From Pseudoxanthomonas mexicana (GTDB taxonomy: Bacteria > Pseudomonadota > Gammaproteobacteria > Xanthomonadales > Xanthomonadaceae), in the NCBI RefSeq assembly GCF_010093385.1, contig NZ_PDWV01000010.1, forward strand, positions 1 to 64,000: a stretch of 64,000 nucleotides of DNA. Reading direction: 5' to 3'. A program made the translations under genes and the position numbers. Position 1 is the stretch's first letter. The number at the start of each line of letters is the position of its first letter. The notes below the pieces were generated by a model, which saw only the letters and a program-made list of their open reading frames with translations, was not told where the DNA came from and ran no database searches. This document shows, in pieces, positions 45,904 through 56,500 of this stretch.

Positions 45904-46917
45904 TCAACCGCCGCCATTGATCTCCGGCATCGGCATGGCGTCGACCGGCACGGTGGGGTCGGTCTCGTCCTGCATGTACTCCGGCAACTCGCCTTCGGAC
46001 GGTTGCTGCGGGGTGCGGTGGCTTTCGATCTGGTAGTTGCGGCGCTGCAGCCACGAGTCGCGGACCAGCGCGTAGTCGTCCACCGCGCCCTCGCGCAGGC
46101 TGTCCAGCGAGAGCAGCTGCGCGCGCGTGTCCACCAGGTTCAGGCCCTGCAGGAAAATGCGGGTCTTGTCGTCCTCGATCTGGCGCACCGGACTGAGCGG
46201 CATGTCGCCGGCCATCCCCAGCACATCGCGGACCGTGCGCGGGCCGAAGAATGGCAGTTCGATGTAGCGCGAACGGCGCCAACCCCACGTGCCCAGCGTC
46301 TGCCCGAAATCCTCGCTGCGGCGCTTCATCTTCAGGTCGCTGGCCGGGTCGAACAGGCCGCCGATGCCCAGCGTGGAATTCACCACGAAGCGCCCGAACG
46401 TCTGTGTGGCATCGCGCGGGCGGCCCTGCAGCAGCTGGTTCACCATGGTCAGCGGCTGGCGCAGGTTGTCGAAGAAGTTGCCCACGCCCAGCCGAACCGG
46501 GCGCGGCACCGCCGCCACGTAGGCACGGGCGAGCGGGCGGGCGACGGTGCGGTCGACGGCGTTGTTGAAGCGGGGGACCTGGCGATTGAACTTCTCCCAC
46601 GGGTCGTACGCGACCGGCGCCTGCACCGGCGCGGGCAGGGTGGGATCGGCGACCGGGTCGTAGGTGGCGCTCTGGCCGTAGATGGCGGCGAAATCGTCCT
46701 CGCCTTCAGACGCCGTGGCGTTGTCCGCCATCGGTGCGGGTGCATCGATACTGGCGGGGTCGATCGGCGGCTCGGGGGGCAACGGAGCCGCCGCCGTGGC
46801 GGTGCTGTCGATCACCGTGGCCTCAGCCGGCGCGGCCGCCGACGGCTTGGGTGCCGACGCGCAGGCGCTCGCCAGGGCGGCCAGCAGGACCACGGTACTG
46901 AGGCGGAACAGATTCAT
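45904..46917 (-). CDS. mlaA: MlaA (VacJ) outer-membrane lipoprotein
   Basis: Outer-membrane component that extracts mislocalised phospholipids from the outer leaflet and passes them to MlaC. 337 aa: lipoprotein signal with Cys19 (LASAC), a long Ala/Pro-rich linker, then the MlaA domain (DPWEKFNRQVPRFNNAVDR, FGRFVVNSTLGIGGLFDPAS, FGQTLGTWGWRRSRYIELPF). The linker and the C-terminal tail after RRNYQIESHR make it longer than E. coli MlaA. It is the last gene of the mla operon, 28 nt after mlaB. Confidence 0.94.
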   Translation of the reverse strand: MNLFRLSTVVLLAALASACASAPKPSAAAPAEATVIDSTATAAAPLPPEPPIDPASIDAPAPMADNATASEGEDDFAAIYGQSATYDPVADPTLPAPVQAPVAYDPWEKFNRQVPRFNNAVDRTVARPLARAYVAAVPRPVRLGVGNFFDNLRQPLTMVNQLLQGRPRDATQTFGRFVVNSTLGIGGLFDPASDLKMKRRSEDFGQTLGTWGWRRSRYIELPFFGPRTVRDVLGMAGDMPLSPVRQIEDDKTRIFLQGLNLVDTRAQLLSLDSLREGAVDDYALVRDSWLQRRNYQIESHRTPQQPSEGELPEYMQDETDPTVPVDAMPMPEINGGG

Positions 46918-46945
46918 CCTGATTCCTGGAAACTGCGGGTGGGGG

Positions 46946-47254
46946 TTACGCCGGGAAATCCAGCTCCGGCGTGAGGCGGTACGCGGCCTGCAGATCGGCC
47001 AGGCCGGCGGGCTGGCCTTCGACGCGGGGTACCGCGCCGGCGGCGCGCGCGCGCGCGGCCAGTTCCGCCAACAGTGCCAGTCCGGCGCTGGCGACGGTAG
47101 TGACGTTGGTCAGGACGAAGCGTTGCACGCCTGCCAGCTGCGCCGCGGCCTGCACCCACAGCGCCGCGGCCGCGGCGCGGTCCAGCGCGCCGGCGAACAC
47201 CAGCGCGTCGCCGTCCCGCCTGATGTGGGCGTCACTTGCCGCTGGCACTGCCAT
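46946..47254 (-). CDS. mlaB: MlaB-like STAS-domain protein
   Basis: 102-aa STAS-domain protein, cytosolic stabiliser of the MlaFE transporter. The STAS signature normally written as DSAG or DTAG is TTVASAGLALL here, so the Asp is replaced by Ala. Its ATG lies inside the 3' end of mlaC: the genes overlap by 23 nt. Identity rests on fold-like sequence and position, and it is less certain than its neighbours. Confidence 0.8.
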   Translation of the reverse strand: MAVPAASDAHIRRDGDALVFAGALDRAAAAALWVQAAAQLAGVQRFVLTNVTTVASAGLALLAELAARARAAGAVPRVEGQPAGLADLQAAYRLTPELDFPA

Positions 47255-47906
47255 TGACCTGCAGCTTGCCGGACTTCAGGTCCGAGGCCACCTGCGCGAT
47301 GGACTTCTGGCGCAGCGGGGTGTCGAACTGGGTCTTGAAGGTCTGCACGAAGGACACGCCTTCCGGCAGCACGTCGAACACCTTCCACTGGCCCCCGACG
47401 TTGCGCGCATAGAACGTGATCGGGGTGACCGTCTGGTCGGGCTGCACGAACTCGGTCTCGACCTTCACGCCCTTGCCGCCCGGCAACGGCGACTCGGACT
47501 TCACCCGCACCTTCAGCCGTGCGTTGAAGTCGGCCAGCCGCGCACCGTAGGCCGACAGCAGGCGCTCGGTCAGGGCCTGGCCGAACAGCTTCACGTCGGC
47601 GTCGGAGGCGCCACGGCCATGCACGCCCAGCACCAGACGGGCCGAATAGTCGCCATCGAACAGCGTGTTGAACTCGCTGGTGACGTACTGGCGCAGCGCG
47701 GCCGGGTTCGCCTTGAACTCGGCGCGGCGCTGGTCGAGCGTGGCCAGGATGCGCGTGCTGCTGCCCAGTACCACCTGGCTGGCGCTGTTCTCCTTCGCGG
47801 CGGCGGCCGGGACGGCGCCCTGCGCGGACACGGTGGCCGGCGCGGCCGCCAGCAGGGCCGCCGACAGGGCGATGGACAGAAGGGAATGCTTGGTCAGGGT
47901 CTTCAT
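47232..47906 (-). CDS. mlaC: MlaC periplasmic phospholipid-binding protein
   Basis: Carries phospholipids across the periplasm between MlaA and MlaFEDB. 224 aa, signal peptide cleaved after VSA (ALLAAAPATVSAQG), then the MlaC (Tol-Tol Ttg2) domain: FKANPAALRQYVTSEFNTLF and ITFYARNVGGQWKVFDVLPE. The start overlaps the mlaD stop by 3 nt (ATGA). Confidence 0.94.
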   Translation of the reverse strand: MKTLTKHSLLSIALSAALLAAAPATVSAQGAVPAAAAKENSASQVVLGSSTRILATLDQRRAEFKANPAALRQYVTSEFNTLFDGDYSARLVLGVHGRGASDADVKLFGQALTERLLSAYGARLADFNARLKVRVKSESPLPGGKGVKVETEFVQPDQTVTPITFYARNVGGQWKVFDVLPEGVSFVQTFKTQFDTPLRQKSIAQVASDLKSGKLQVNGSASGK

Positions 47907-48442
47907 GGCGTGGGTTCTTCCGTAACGGGGGGCGCGGTCTCGCCGCTGGCCGGGGTTTCCCCGGAGCCTGCGCCGGCATTGTTGGCGCCGCCGCTGAACA
48001 TGTACTTGCCGGCCAGCTGCAGCAGGTCCACCGCAGGCTGGGTGAAAGCGATCTCGTCGCCGTCCTTCAGCGGCTCGGGATCGCCGCCAGGCGACAGGCC
48101 GATGTAGTTCTCGCCCAGCAGGCCGCTGGTGAAGATGCCCGCCGCGGTATCGGCCGGCAGGTCCTTGTAGCGGCTGTCGATGGACAGGGTGACGATGGAG
48201 TCGAACTTGACCTGATCCAGCTGAATGTCGGCCACCTGGCCGATCACCACGCCGCCGATCTTCACCGGCGCCTGCTTTCGCAGCTGGCCCAGGTTGGAGA
48301 AGCGCGCGGTCAGCTCGTAGCTGCCGCCGCCCACGCCGAAACGCTTGTTGGTGGAAGCCAGTGCCAGCACCAGCAGCGAGGCCAGGGCCAGCAGCAGGAA
48401 GGCGCCGACGGCGAATTCGAGTCGGGGTCCACGGATGGACAT
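47903..48442 (-). CDS. mlaD: MlaD MCE-domain protein
   Basis: 179-aa membrane-anchored MCE-domain protein that forms the hexameric ring on MlaE. One N-terminal helix (AVGAFLLLALASLLVLALAS), then the MCE fold: ELTARFSNLGQLRKQAPVKI, GGVVIGQVADIQLD, and GLLGENYIGLSPGGDPEPL. A Gly/Ala/Pro/Glu-rich tail follows. The stop overlaps the mlaC start. Confidence 0.95.
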   Translation of the reverse strand: MSIRGPRLEFAVGAFLLLALASLLVLALASTNKRFGVGGGSYELTARFSNLGQLRKQAPVKIGGVVIGQVADIQLDQVKFDSIVTLSIDSRYKDLPADTAAGIFTSGLLGENYIGLSPGGDPEPLKDGDEIAFTQPAVDLLQLAGKYMFSGGANNAGAGSGETPASGETAPPVTEEPTP

Positions 48443-48445
48443 GGG

Positions 48446-49198
48446 TCAGCTCCTGAACAGCAATGCAGACATGACGAAATTGAACATCAGCACCAGCAGC
48501 GAGGCGTTCACCACCGCACGGGTGGTGGCCACGGAGGTGCCCTCGATGGTCGGCTCGGCGTGGAAGCCCACGTAGGCGGCCACCAGCGCGGCGGTGCCGC
48601 CGAACACGGCGGACTTCAGCAGCGCCACGCCGAAGTCGTCCCAGAAATCTACGCTGTTCTGCAGCGCCGACCAGAACGTGCCGTTGTCCAGGCCGAGCAC
48701 GTGCACGGCCTCGAAGTAGCTGGCGCTGATCGCCAGCGAGCAGAAGAAGCCGGTCAGCAGCGGCACCGTCAGCACCGCCGCCCAGAAGCGCGGCGCCACG
48801 GCCTTGGCCACCGGGTCGATCGCCATCAGTTCCAGCGCCTTGATCTGGTCGGTGGCGCGCATCAGGCCCAGTTCGGCGGCGATGGAGCTGCCGGCGCGGC
48901 CGATGAACAGCAACGCGGTCAGCACCGGGCCCAGTTCGCGGTACAGCGACAGGCCCAGCAGCGTGGACAGCGCGTCGCTGGCGCCGAACGTGGTCAGCGT
49001 GCGATAGCCCTGCAGCGTCAGCACCAGGCCCACGAACGCGCCGCCGACGGCGATGATCGGCAGGGAACGGCCGCCGATCTTGTAGATCTCGCGGGTCAGT
49101 TCGGCCAGGAAGTCGCGGGTCGGCGTGGACGCGCGGAACACCGACAGCGAGAACAGGCCGGCGCGGCCCAGCGACCGGATGGCGGCGGCGAAGGCCAT
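48446..49198 (-). CDS. mlaE: MlaE ABC-transporter permease
   Basis: 250-aa inner-membrane permease of the phospholipid ABC transporter. MlaE/YrbE features: AVGGAFVGLVLTLQGYRTL, ELGPVLTALLFIGRAGSSIA, and GLMRATDQIKALELMAIDPV. It starts on the last base of the mlaF stop (TGATG-type coupling) and is followed 3 nt later by mlaD. Confidence 0.95.
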   Translation of the reverse strand: MAFAAAIRSLGRAGLFSLSVFRASTPTRDFLAELTREIYKIGGRSLPIIAVGGAFVGLVLTLQGYRTLTTFGASDALSTLLGLSLYRELGPVLTALLFIGRAGSSIAAELGLMRATDQIKALELMAIDPVAKAVAPRFWAAVLTVPLLTGFFCSLAISASYFEAVHVLGLDNGTFWSALQNSVDFWDDFGVALLKSAVFGGTAALVAAYVGFHAEPTIEGTSVATTRAVVNASLLVLMFNFVMSALLFRS

Positions 49199-49986
49199 CA
49201 GGCGGCCTCCCCGCGCTTGACCGTGTCGAACGCGATCGGACCGTCCGGCTCGCCACGCAGGAACTGCTTCACCAGCGGGTCCGACGTGGCGTCGAGTTCG
49301 GCGGGGGTGCCCGAGAACACCAGGCCACCATTGGCGATCACCACCGCCTGGTCGGCGATCGGCAGGGTCTCGTGCACGTGGTGGCTGACGATGATGCTGG
49401 TCAGGCCCAACGTGTCGTTGAGGCGCTGGATCAGGCTCATGATCACGCCCGAGGCGATGGGGTCCAGGCCGGTCAGCGGCTCGTCGTAGAGCATCAGCGG
49501 CGGGTCCAGCGCCAGCGCGCGCGCCAGCGCCACACGGCGCGCCATGCCGCCGGACAACTCGCGCGGGTAGGCGTCGGCGGCGGCACGCAGGCCGACCGCG
49601 TTCAACTTCAGGTCCACCAGCCGGCGGATCAGTGCCTCGGGCAGCTTGGTATGCGTGCGCAGCGGCAGCGCCACGTTCTCCGCCGTGGTCAGGTCCGTCA
49701 GCAGGCCGTTGCCCTGCAGCAGCACGCCGATGCCCTTGCGCATCTCCAGCAGCGCGCGACTGCCGTGCGGCACGGGCTGGCCGAACACCTCCACCGTACC
49801 CGCGGCAGGCGGCAGCTCACCGGTCAGCGCGGCCAGCAGCGTCGATTTGCCGCTGCCGGACGGGCCAAGGACGGCAGTAATGCTGCCGCGCGGCACCGTC
49901 AGGTCGATGCCGCGCAGGATGGTGCGGCCGCCGCGGTCAAGGCGGAGGCCGGACAGGTGCACGGCAGGGGCGTCGGCAGGCGTCAT
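49198..49986 (-). CDS. mlaF: MlaF ABC-transporter ATP-binding protein
   Basis: 262-aa ATPase of the Mla transporter. Walker A GPSGSGKSTL, ABC signature ELSGGMARRVALARALA, Walker B PPLMLYDEPLTGLDP and the switch SHHVHE are all intact. First gene of mlaFEDCBA; the promoter should lie in the 206-nt gap shared with the divergent recC. Confidence 0.96.
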   Translation of the reverse strand: MTPADAPAVHLSGLRLDRGGRTILRGIDLTVPRGSITAVLGPSGSGKSTLLAALTGELPPAAGTVEVFGQPVPHGSRALLEMRKGIGVLLQGNGLLTDLTTAENVALPLRTHTKLPEALIRRLVDLKLNAVGLRAAADAYPRELSGGMARRVALARALALDPPLMLYDEPLTGLDPIASGVIMSLIQRLNDTLGLTSIIVSHHVHETLPIADQAVVIANGGLVFSGTPAELDATSDPLVKQFLRGEPDGPIAFDTVKRGEAA

Positions 49987-50192
49987 GGGCGTCGTCGGCG
50001 AGCGGGTCCGTGGACCGGGGTCAACGGGTTAACGGAAAAACAACGGCGTAGCTTCGCGGCCAGCGGCTGAACATAAACCGTACCGCGCAGTTTGATTATT
50101 GTGGCACCCGGGCAGCGCCCGCGCGCACGGCCGTGCGGGATGCTGTGGCCCAAACCGTCCGGTCTCCGGTGCTGCGACCGCCATCCGGCACA

Positions 50193-53100
50193 ATGACGGT
50201 GACGATGACCGCCGACGCCGCGCCCGACTTCCGCCTGTATCCCTCCAACGCACTGGAGTTGCTGGCGGCGTTGCTGGCCGAGGAGCTGCGCAATCCGGTG
50301 CCGGGCCAGTCGCCGCTTGCGCCGGATGTCGTGCTGATCCCTCAAGTGGCGATGCGACGTTGGCTGCAGGCCACGCTGGCGACCCGGTACGGTGTGGCCG
50401 CCAACCTGGAATTTCTCACCCCCGGCGAGTTCGTCGCCCGCGCGCTGGACGCCAATCTCGGTCCGAGCACCGATGACCTGGACATGGCGGCCCTGCAGTG
50501 GCGCCTGTACGGCGCGCTGGGCGATCCGACGCTGCGCGGCACGCCCGCGATGGCATCGATGGATGCCTGGCTGGGCGATGGCGACCCGCTGAAGCCCTGG
50601 GCGCTGGCCGGCGAACTGGCCGGCGTGTACGAGAAGTACCAGGCCTGGCGCCGCGACTGGCTGCTGCGCTGGGAAGCGGGCGCCGACCCGGACGACGCCC
50701 AGGCGCGACTGTGGCGCGCGGTCGCCGCCGGGCGCGACTACCGTGCACGCCGCATCCATGACTACCTCGCGCGCTTCGGCCGCGACGACGGCCCGCTCCC
50801 GCAGGGCCTGCCGAAGCGCCTCCTGGTGTTCGCCACCCTCAACATCTCGCCCGACGTGCTCCGCGTGCTGGCCACCCAGGCGCGCGTGGGCACGCTGCAT
50901 TTCTACCTGCCCACGCCGGCGCGCGGCTACTGGGGAGACCTGCAGACGCTGCGCGAGCGCCGCCGCAGTGGCGACAGCGCGCTGTTCGCCGACGACGTGC
51001 AGGAGAACCCGTTGCTGCAGGCCTGGGGCGCCGCCGGCCGCGACTTCATGGCGCTGCTGGGGGACTACGAAGTGGTGCACCCGCGCGCCGAGATCGACGT
51101 CTACGCCGATCCGCTGTCCACGCAGGGCCCCGACACGCTGCTGCGGCGCCTGCAGTCGGACCTGTTCCACCGTCGCGCGCCGGCCGTGCCGCCGCCGCGC
51201 ACCGTGCTCGACCTGGCCGATGCCAGCCTGCAGGTCCACGCCTGTCACACCCGCCTGCGCGAGCTGCAGGTGCTGCACGACCAGCTGCGCGCCCTGCTGG
51301 ACGACCCGCGCTTCGATCCGCCGCTGCAGCCGCGCGAGATCGCGGTGCTGGCGCCGGACATCGATCCGTACGTGCCCTACCTGGATGCGGTGTTCGGCGG
51401 CACCGGCCACGACGATGCGCTGCCCTGGGCGCTGGCCGATACCAGCCCGCTGGCGAGCGAACCGTTGGCCGAGGTGTTCCTGCGCCTGCTGGACCTGCCG
51501 GTGTCGCGCTTCGGCCTGGATGAGGTGCTCGACCTGCTGGCCAGCGCGCCCATGGCCGAAGCCTCCGGGCTGGACAGCGACGCCATCGACCGCCTGCATG
51601 CTGGCTGCGCCAGGCAGGCGCGCGTTGGGGCCTGGATGCCGCGCACCGCGTCGCCTCGGACGCGCCGGCCGACGACGCCTACACCTGGCAGTTCGCGCTG
51701 GACCGTCTGCTGCTGGGCCACGCGAGCGGCAGCGAAGACGAGATCGCCGGTGTCGCGCCCTGGCCGGAGCTGGAAGGCAGCGGCCTGGACGCGCTCGATA
51801 CGCTGGTGCGCCTGCTGCGCGAACTTGCCCGCCAGCGGCGCGTGCTCGGCGAAGCACAGACGCCTGCGCGATGGCGCGAGCGCCTGCTGCCCCTGCTCGA
51901 CGCGTTGTTGCCGGACCGGCCGGCCGCCCCACGCGCGCACCGCGCGCTGGACCGCCTGCGCACCCTCATCGACCGCTTCGCCCGCGACGCGGAGACCGCC
52001 GGCTATGGCGGTACCGTGCCGCCGGAGGTGGTGCGTGCGCACTTCGCCGACCTGCTGTCCCAGGCGGACACGCGCGCACCGCTGCTGACCGGCGGCATCA
52101 GCGTGGGCCGCATGGTACCGATGCGCCTGCTGCCATTCCGGGTCATCTGCCTGCTGGGCATGAACGACGGCGACTTCCCCCGGCGTGATCCCGCCGCCGG
52201 CCTCAACAAGCTGACCGCCGAACTGCATGCGGGACGGCGCCTGCCCGGCGACCGTTCGACGCGGGAGGACGACCGTTTCCTGTTCCTGCAGCTGTTCGCC
52301 GCCGCGCAGGAGGTGTTCTACCTCAGCCACCTCGGCAACGACCCGCGCGACGGCAGCGTGCGCGAGCCGTCGGTGCTGGTCAGCGAACTGCTCGACGTCG
52401 CCGCGCGCTACCACGCCGATCCCGGCGCGAGGACGCGACTGGTCGTGCGCCACACGCTGCAGCCGTTCGCGCCGGAGGCATTCGGCAGCGGCGATGAACC
52501 GCGCCGCTTCAGCTACCGTGCGCGCTGGCGCGAGGCTAGCCAGCGTCTGGGCGAAGCACGACACGCCCTGGCGCCCTGGCTGTTGCAGCCGCTGCCGCCG
52601 GAGGACGCGGGCACGACCGACCTGTCGCTCGATGCGCTGCGGCGCTTCTTCGCAGATCCCCAGGGACGCTTCCTGCAACAGCGCCTGGGTCTGCGCCTGC
52701 CCGAGCCGGTCGACCAGGGCGAGGATGTCGAGCCGCTGGTCGTCCCCGGTCGCGGGCTTGAACGCGCGCGGCTGCAACAGGCGTTGATCGACGCGATGGA
52801 TGCCGGCCAGGAAGCCGGCCTGCGCGAGCGCCTGCGTGCACGCGCGCTGCTGCCATCGGGTGCGCTCGGCACCCGCCAGTTCGAGGCCATGCTGGCGCAG
52901 GCGTCTCCGTTCGCGCGGGCGCGTCGCGCGTGGCTGGCGGGCGAGACGGCGGCCTCTGCGGCCTATGCCATCGAGCTCGATGGCCGCCGCCTGCACGGCC
53001 GCGTCGCCGACGTGACCGCGCGCGGGCTGGTGCGCCTGCGCGCGGACGCACTCAACGGCAGCGCAGCGCTGCGCTGGGGATTGGACTGGCTGCTGGCCAA

Positions 53101-53503
53101 TGCGGCGGGTGCGCGCCTGCCACTGGTGCAGTTCCACGACGGCGACCACCCGGGGCCGCACCTGACCGAGGCGCTGGCGCCGGAGCAGGCGCGCACGGCA
53201 TTGCGCTGCCTGCTGGCTCTGCACGCGCGAGGCCTGCAGGCGCCACTGCTGTTCGCCCCCTCCACCGGCTGGGATATCTGGAACGCCGAGCCCGGAAAGC
53301 GCCGCGCCGCCGGCTGGAAGCGCTGGCACGGCGATGGCAACGGCGGTTGGGCGGAAGGCGAGGGCGAGGCGATCCGGCTCGCCCTGCGCGGTCGCGATCC
53401 CTTTGCGCGCGACGACGACTATGCCGAACTCGAGCGCACCAGCCTGGACGTCTACGACCTGCTTCGCCACGGCCGTACGCGCCACGCCGGAGGTGCGGCA
53501 TGA
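50193..53503 (+). pseudogene. recC: RecC, exonuclease V subunit gamma, frameshifted
   Basis: Chi-recognising subunit of RecBCD. The frame starting at 50193 (MTVTMTADAAPDFRLYPSNA) runs through DSDAIDRLH to about 51600, then the product resumes as WLRQAGARWGLDAAHRVAS in another frame to the stop at 53503. One base is missing at CATGCTGG (51597-51604); restoring a C (GCC TGG) gives a 1103-aa protein, the normal RecC length. The rest, including SVGRMVPMRLLPFRVICLLG and GMNDGDFPRRDP, looks intact. No -1 slippery heptamer is seen. The stop overlaps the recB start. Either a recent mutation disabling RecBCD or a sequencing error. Confidence 0.9.
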
Positions 53504-56500
53504 GTGCCCCCGACCTGGCGGAGGAGCCTTATCTGGCGCGCGCCCTGGACGGCGTGCAACTGATCGAGGCCAGTGCCGGTACCGGCAAGACCTACACGCT
53601 GGCGACGCTGTTCACCCGCCTGATCGTCGAACAGCGGCTGCGCATGGGCCAGGTGCTGGCGGTGACCTATACCGAAGCCGCCACCCAGGAGCTGCGCAAG
53701 CGCATCCGGGAGCGGCTGGCGCTGGCGACGAACGTGATCGGCATGCCGGTGCGAGACGACGAGGACCATGAGATCGCGCTGACGCGCTTCATCCTGGACC
53801 GCCATCTCGCCGGCGGCACCGAGACGCCGGCGCAGCTGGCGCGCCGCCTGCGCACCGCGGTGGAGGAAACCGACCTCGCCGCCATCTTCACCATCCACGG
53901 CTTCTGCGCTCGCGTGCTGCGCGAACATGCGCTGGAAGCGGGGCAGGGCCTGGCCGCCGTCGAACTGCTCGGCAACGCGCGCGACCTGTATGCCGAGGTC
54001 GCCGCCGACCTCTGGCGCGTGCATGCCGCCGATCCGGAGACCGCCGACGCGCTCATCGGCGTGTGGAAGGATCCCGACACCCTGGCCGAAGACCTGCCCG
54101 CACTGTGCAAGCCATTGCCGTTGTATCCGGTGGCGCCGGCGGAAGGGGACGAGGAACGGCAGGTCGCCGTCGATGCGACGCGGGCGGGACGTGCCGCGCA
54201 CCTGGTCGAGGCGATCGGCCTGTACCTGGCGGAGGCGCGCGCCGTGATCGCGACGGCGTTCGACGCCAAGGTGTTCGATGGCCGCCGCGCGCGCCGACCG
54301 AGCTTCGACAAGGCGTTCCACGAACTGCAGGCCGGTGCCGTCCTCGCCGATTGGCCGCGCACCGACAAGACGCACCTGCAGAAGCTGCTGCCGGATGCCC
54401 TGCTGGGCTACTGCAAGGAAGGGCAGGAGGCGCGCGTGCCGGTATCGCCGCTGTTCGACGCCTTGCGCGACTGGTGCGAGGCCGACGATGCCTGGCAGCA
54501 GATGCAACTCGCCCGGCGTGCCGCCCTGCTCCACCGCCTGCGCGACGAAGCGCGCCAGCGCCTGCAGCTGCTCAAGCGCACGCGGCGCGTGCAGACCTAC
54601 GACGACCTGATCGACCGCGTCGCCGACGCCCTGGCTGGCGGTCCGGACACGCTGACGCTGGTGTCCCGCCTGCGCGCGCAGTACCGGATCGCACTGGTCG
54701 ACGAGTTCCAGGACACGGACGAGCGCCAGTGGCAGATCTTCGCCCGCGTGTTCGGCGATTCCGACGCCGTCCGTGCGATCGGCGACGTGCCCGCCCTGTT
54801 CCTGATCGGAGATCCGAAGCAGGCCATCTACGGCTTCCGGGGCGGTGATGTCGCCACGTACCTGTCCGCCAAGCACCATCCCGCCACCGTCCACGCCGAT
54901 CCGCTGACCCACAACTTCCGCTCGCGACCTGCCGTGCTGCGCGCGGTGCAGGCGCTGTACACCGGCGCGGCGGCGGCGGGCCAGGAGGCCTTCGCGCATC
55001 CCGGCATCCACTTCGAGGCGGTCGAGCCCGGGGGGGCGCAGCGCGACGACCATTACCTGCGCGATGGCACGCCCGCACCGGCACTGACGCTGCGGCTGCT
55101 GCGCGGTGATGCTGGACCCCTCGACGCCGACGCCTCGCGGGAAGCCGCCGTCGCCGCCTGCGTGGCGGACATCCACGCCGTCCTCTCCGCGGCCCGCGAG
55201 GATCGCGCCCTGATCAGGGGTCGGCGCGTGCAGCCCGGCGACATCGCCGTGCTGGTGCGCAACCACAAGGACGCCACGCGTGTGCAGCACGCCCTGGCGC
55301 GCGCCGGCGTGCCGGCGGTCGCTGCGGGCAGGCAGAGCCTGTTCGAGACCGCCGAGGCCGGCGAGCTGCGCACCCTGCTGCTCGCTCTGCTGCACCCCTC
55401 CGACAGCGGCCGGCTGCGTGCGGCACTGTCCACGGTGCTGTTCGGCCAGGACGCCGCCGCCATCGCCGCCCTGGAAGACGGAGGCGATGCGCAGCGCGAC
55501 CACCAGGCGAAGCTGCTGCACTGGCGCGAACGCTGGCAGCGCAGCGGCCCGTTCGCACTGGTGTCCGAACTGTGCGCCGAACAGGCCACGCGGCTGCTCG
55601 GCCTGCTGGACGGCGAGCGGCGGCTGACGAACTACCTGCAACTGGGCGAGCACCTGCAGGAGGCCGCCTCCCGCACGCTGGGCCTGCAGGGTCTGCTCGA
55701 CTGGCTGCAGATGCGCATCGCCCGTGCCGATCCCGGCGATGAAGCGCAGCTGCTGCGGCTGGAAAGCGATGCGCTGCGTGTGCAGATCGTCACTCTGCAC
55801 AAGAGCAAGGGCCTGGAATATCCGCTGGTCTACCTGCCGTTCGCCGGGCTGGGCACCCACCGTCCCGACACCAGCCGTCACCGCATCGTGCACGACGACG
55901 ATGGCCGCCGCGTGCTGCAGTGGAAGATCGACAAGGAGGATGCCGCATGGAAAGCGGCCGGTGAGGCGGCCAGGCGCGATGCCATCGCCGAGGATGCGCG
56001 GCTGCTCTATGTCGGCCTGACCCGCGCGGCGCATGCGCTGTGGATCGCGGCGGGCGATGTGAAGGATTTCGACAGGAGCCGCCTTGCGCCATTGCTTGCC
56101 GGCATCGCCGGCCTGCGTGCGCAGGCCGACGTGCGCATCGTCGACGGCCCTGCCGAGCCGCCGCCGCCGCGCTTGGCGCAGGACGGTGCGACCGTCGTCG
56201 CGCCGGCCCGCCCCGCCCGCGGCCGCGCTGCCGCCGACTGGTGGGTCTACAGCTTCACCCAGCTCGCGCATGCCGAAGGCGCCGATCCGCTGGCTGCCGC
56301 CACCCAGGCCGATCCCGGTGGTGAAGACGAAGCGCCCGCGTCCGATGCCGACGTACTGCCCGATGCGGCCGTCACGCCTTTGGTGCAGGCCGATCCGCGT
56401 TTCGCCGGCAGCCGTTTCGGCGTGGTGATGCACGCCGCACTGGAGAACGCGGACTTCGCTGCATGGCGCGACTGGCAGCCGGGCGATCCCGCGCCCGACG

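Noticed and set aside
51590-51610. Programmed ribosomal frameshift in recC
   Set aside because: There is no X XXY YYZ heptamer or stable downstream structure; a one-base loss explains it better.
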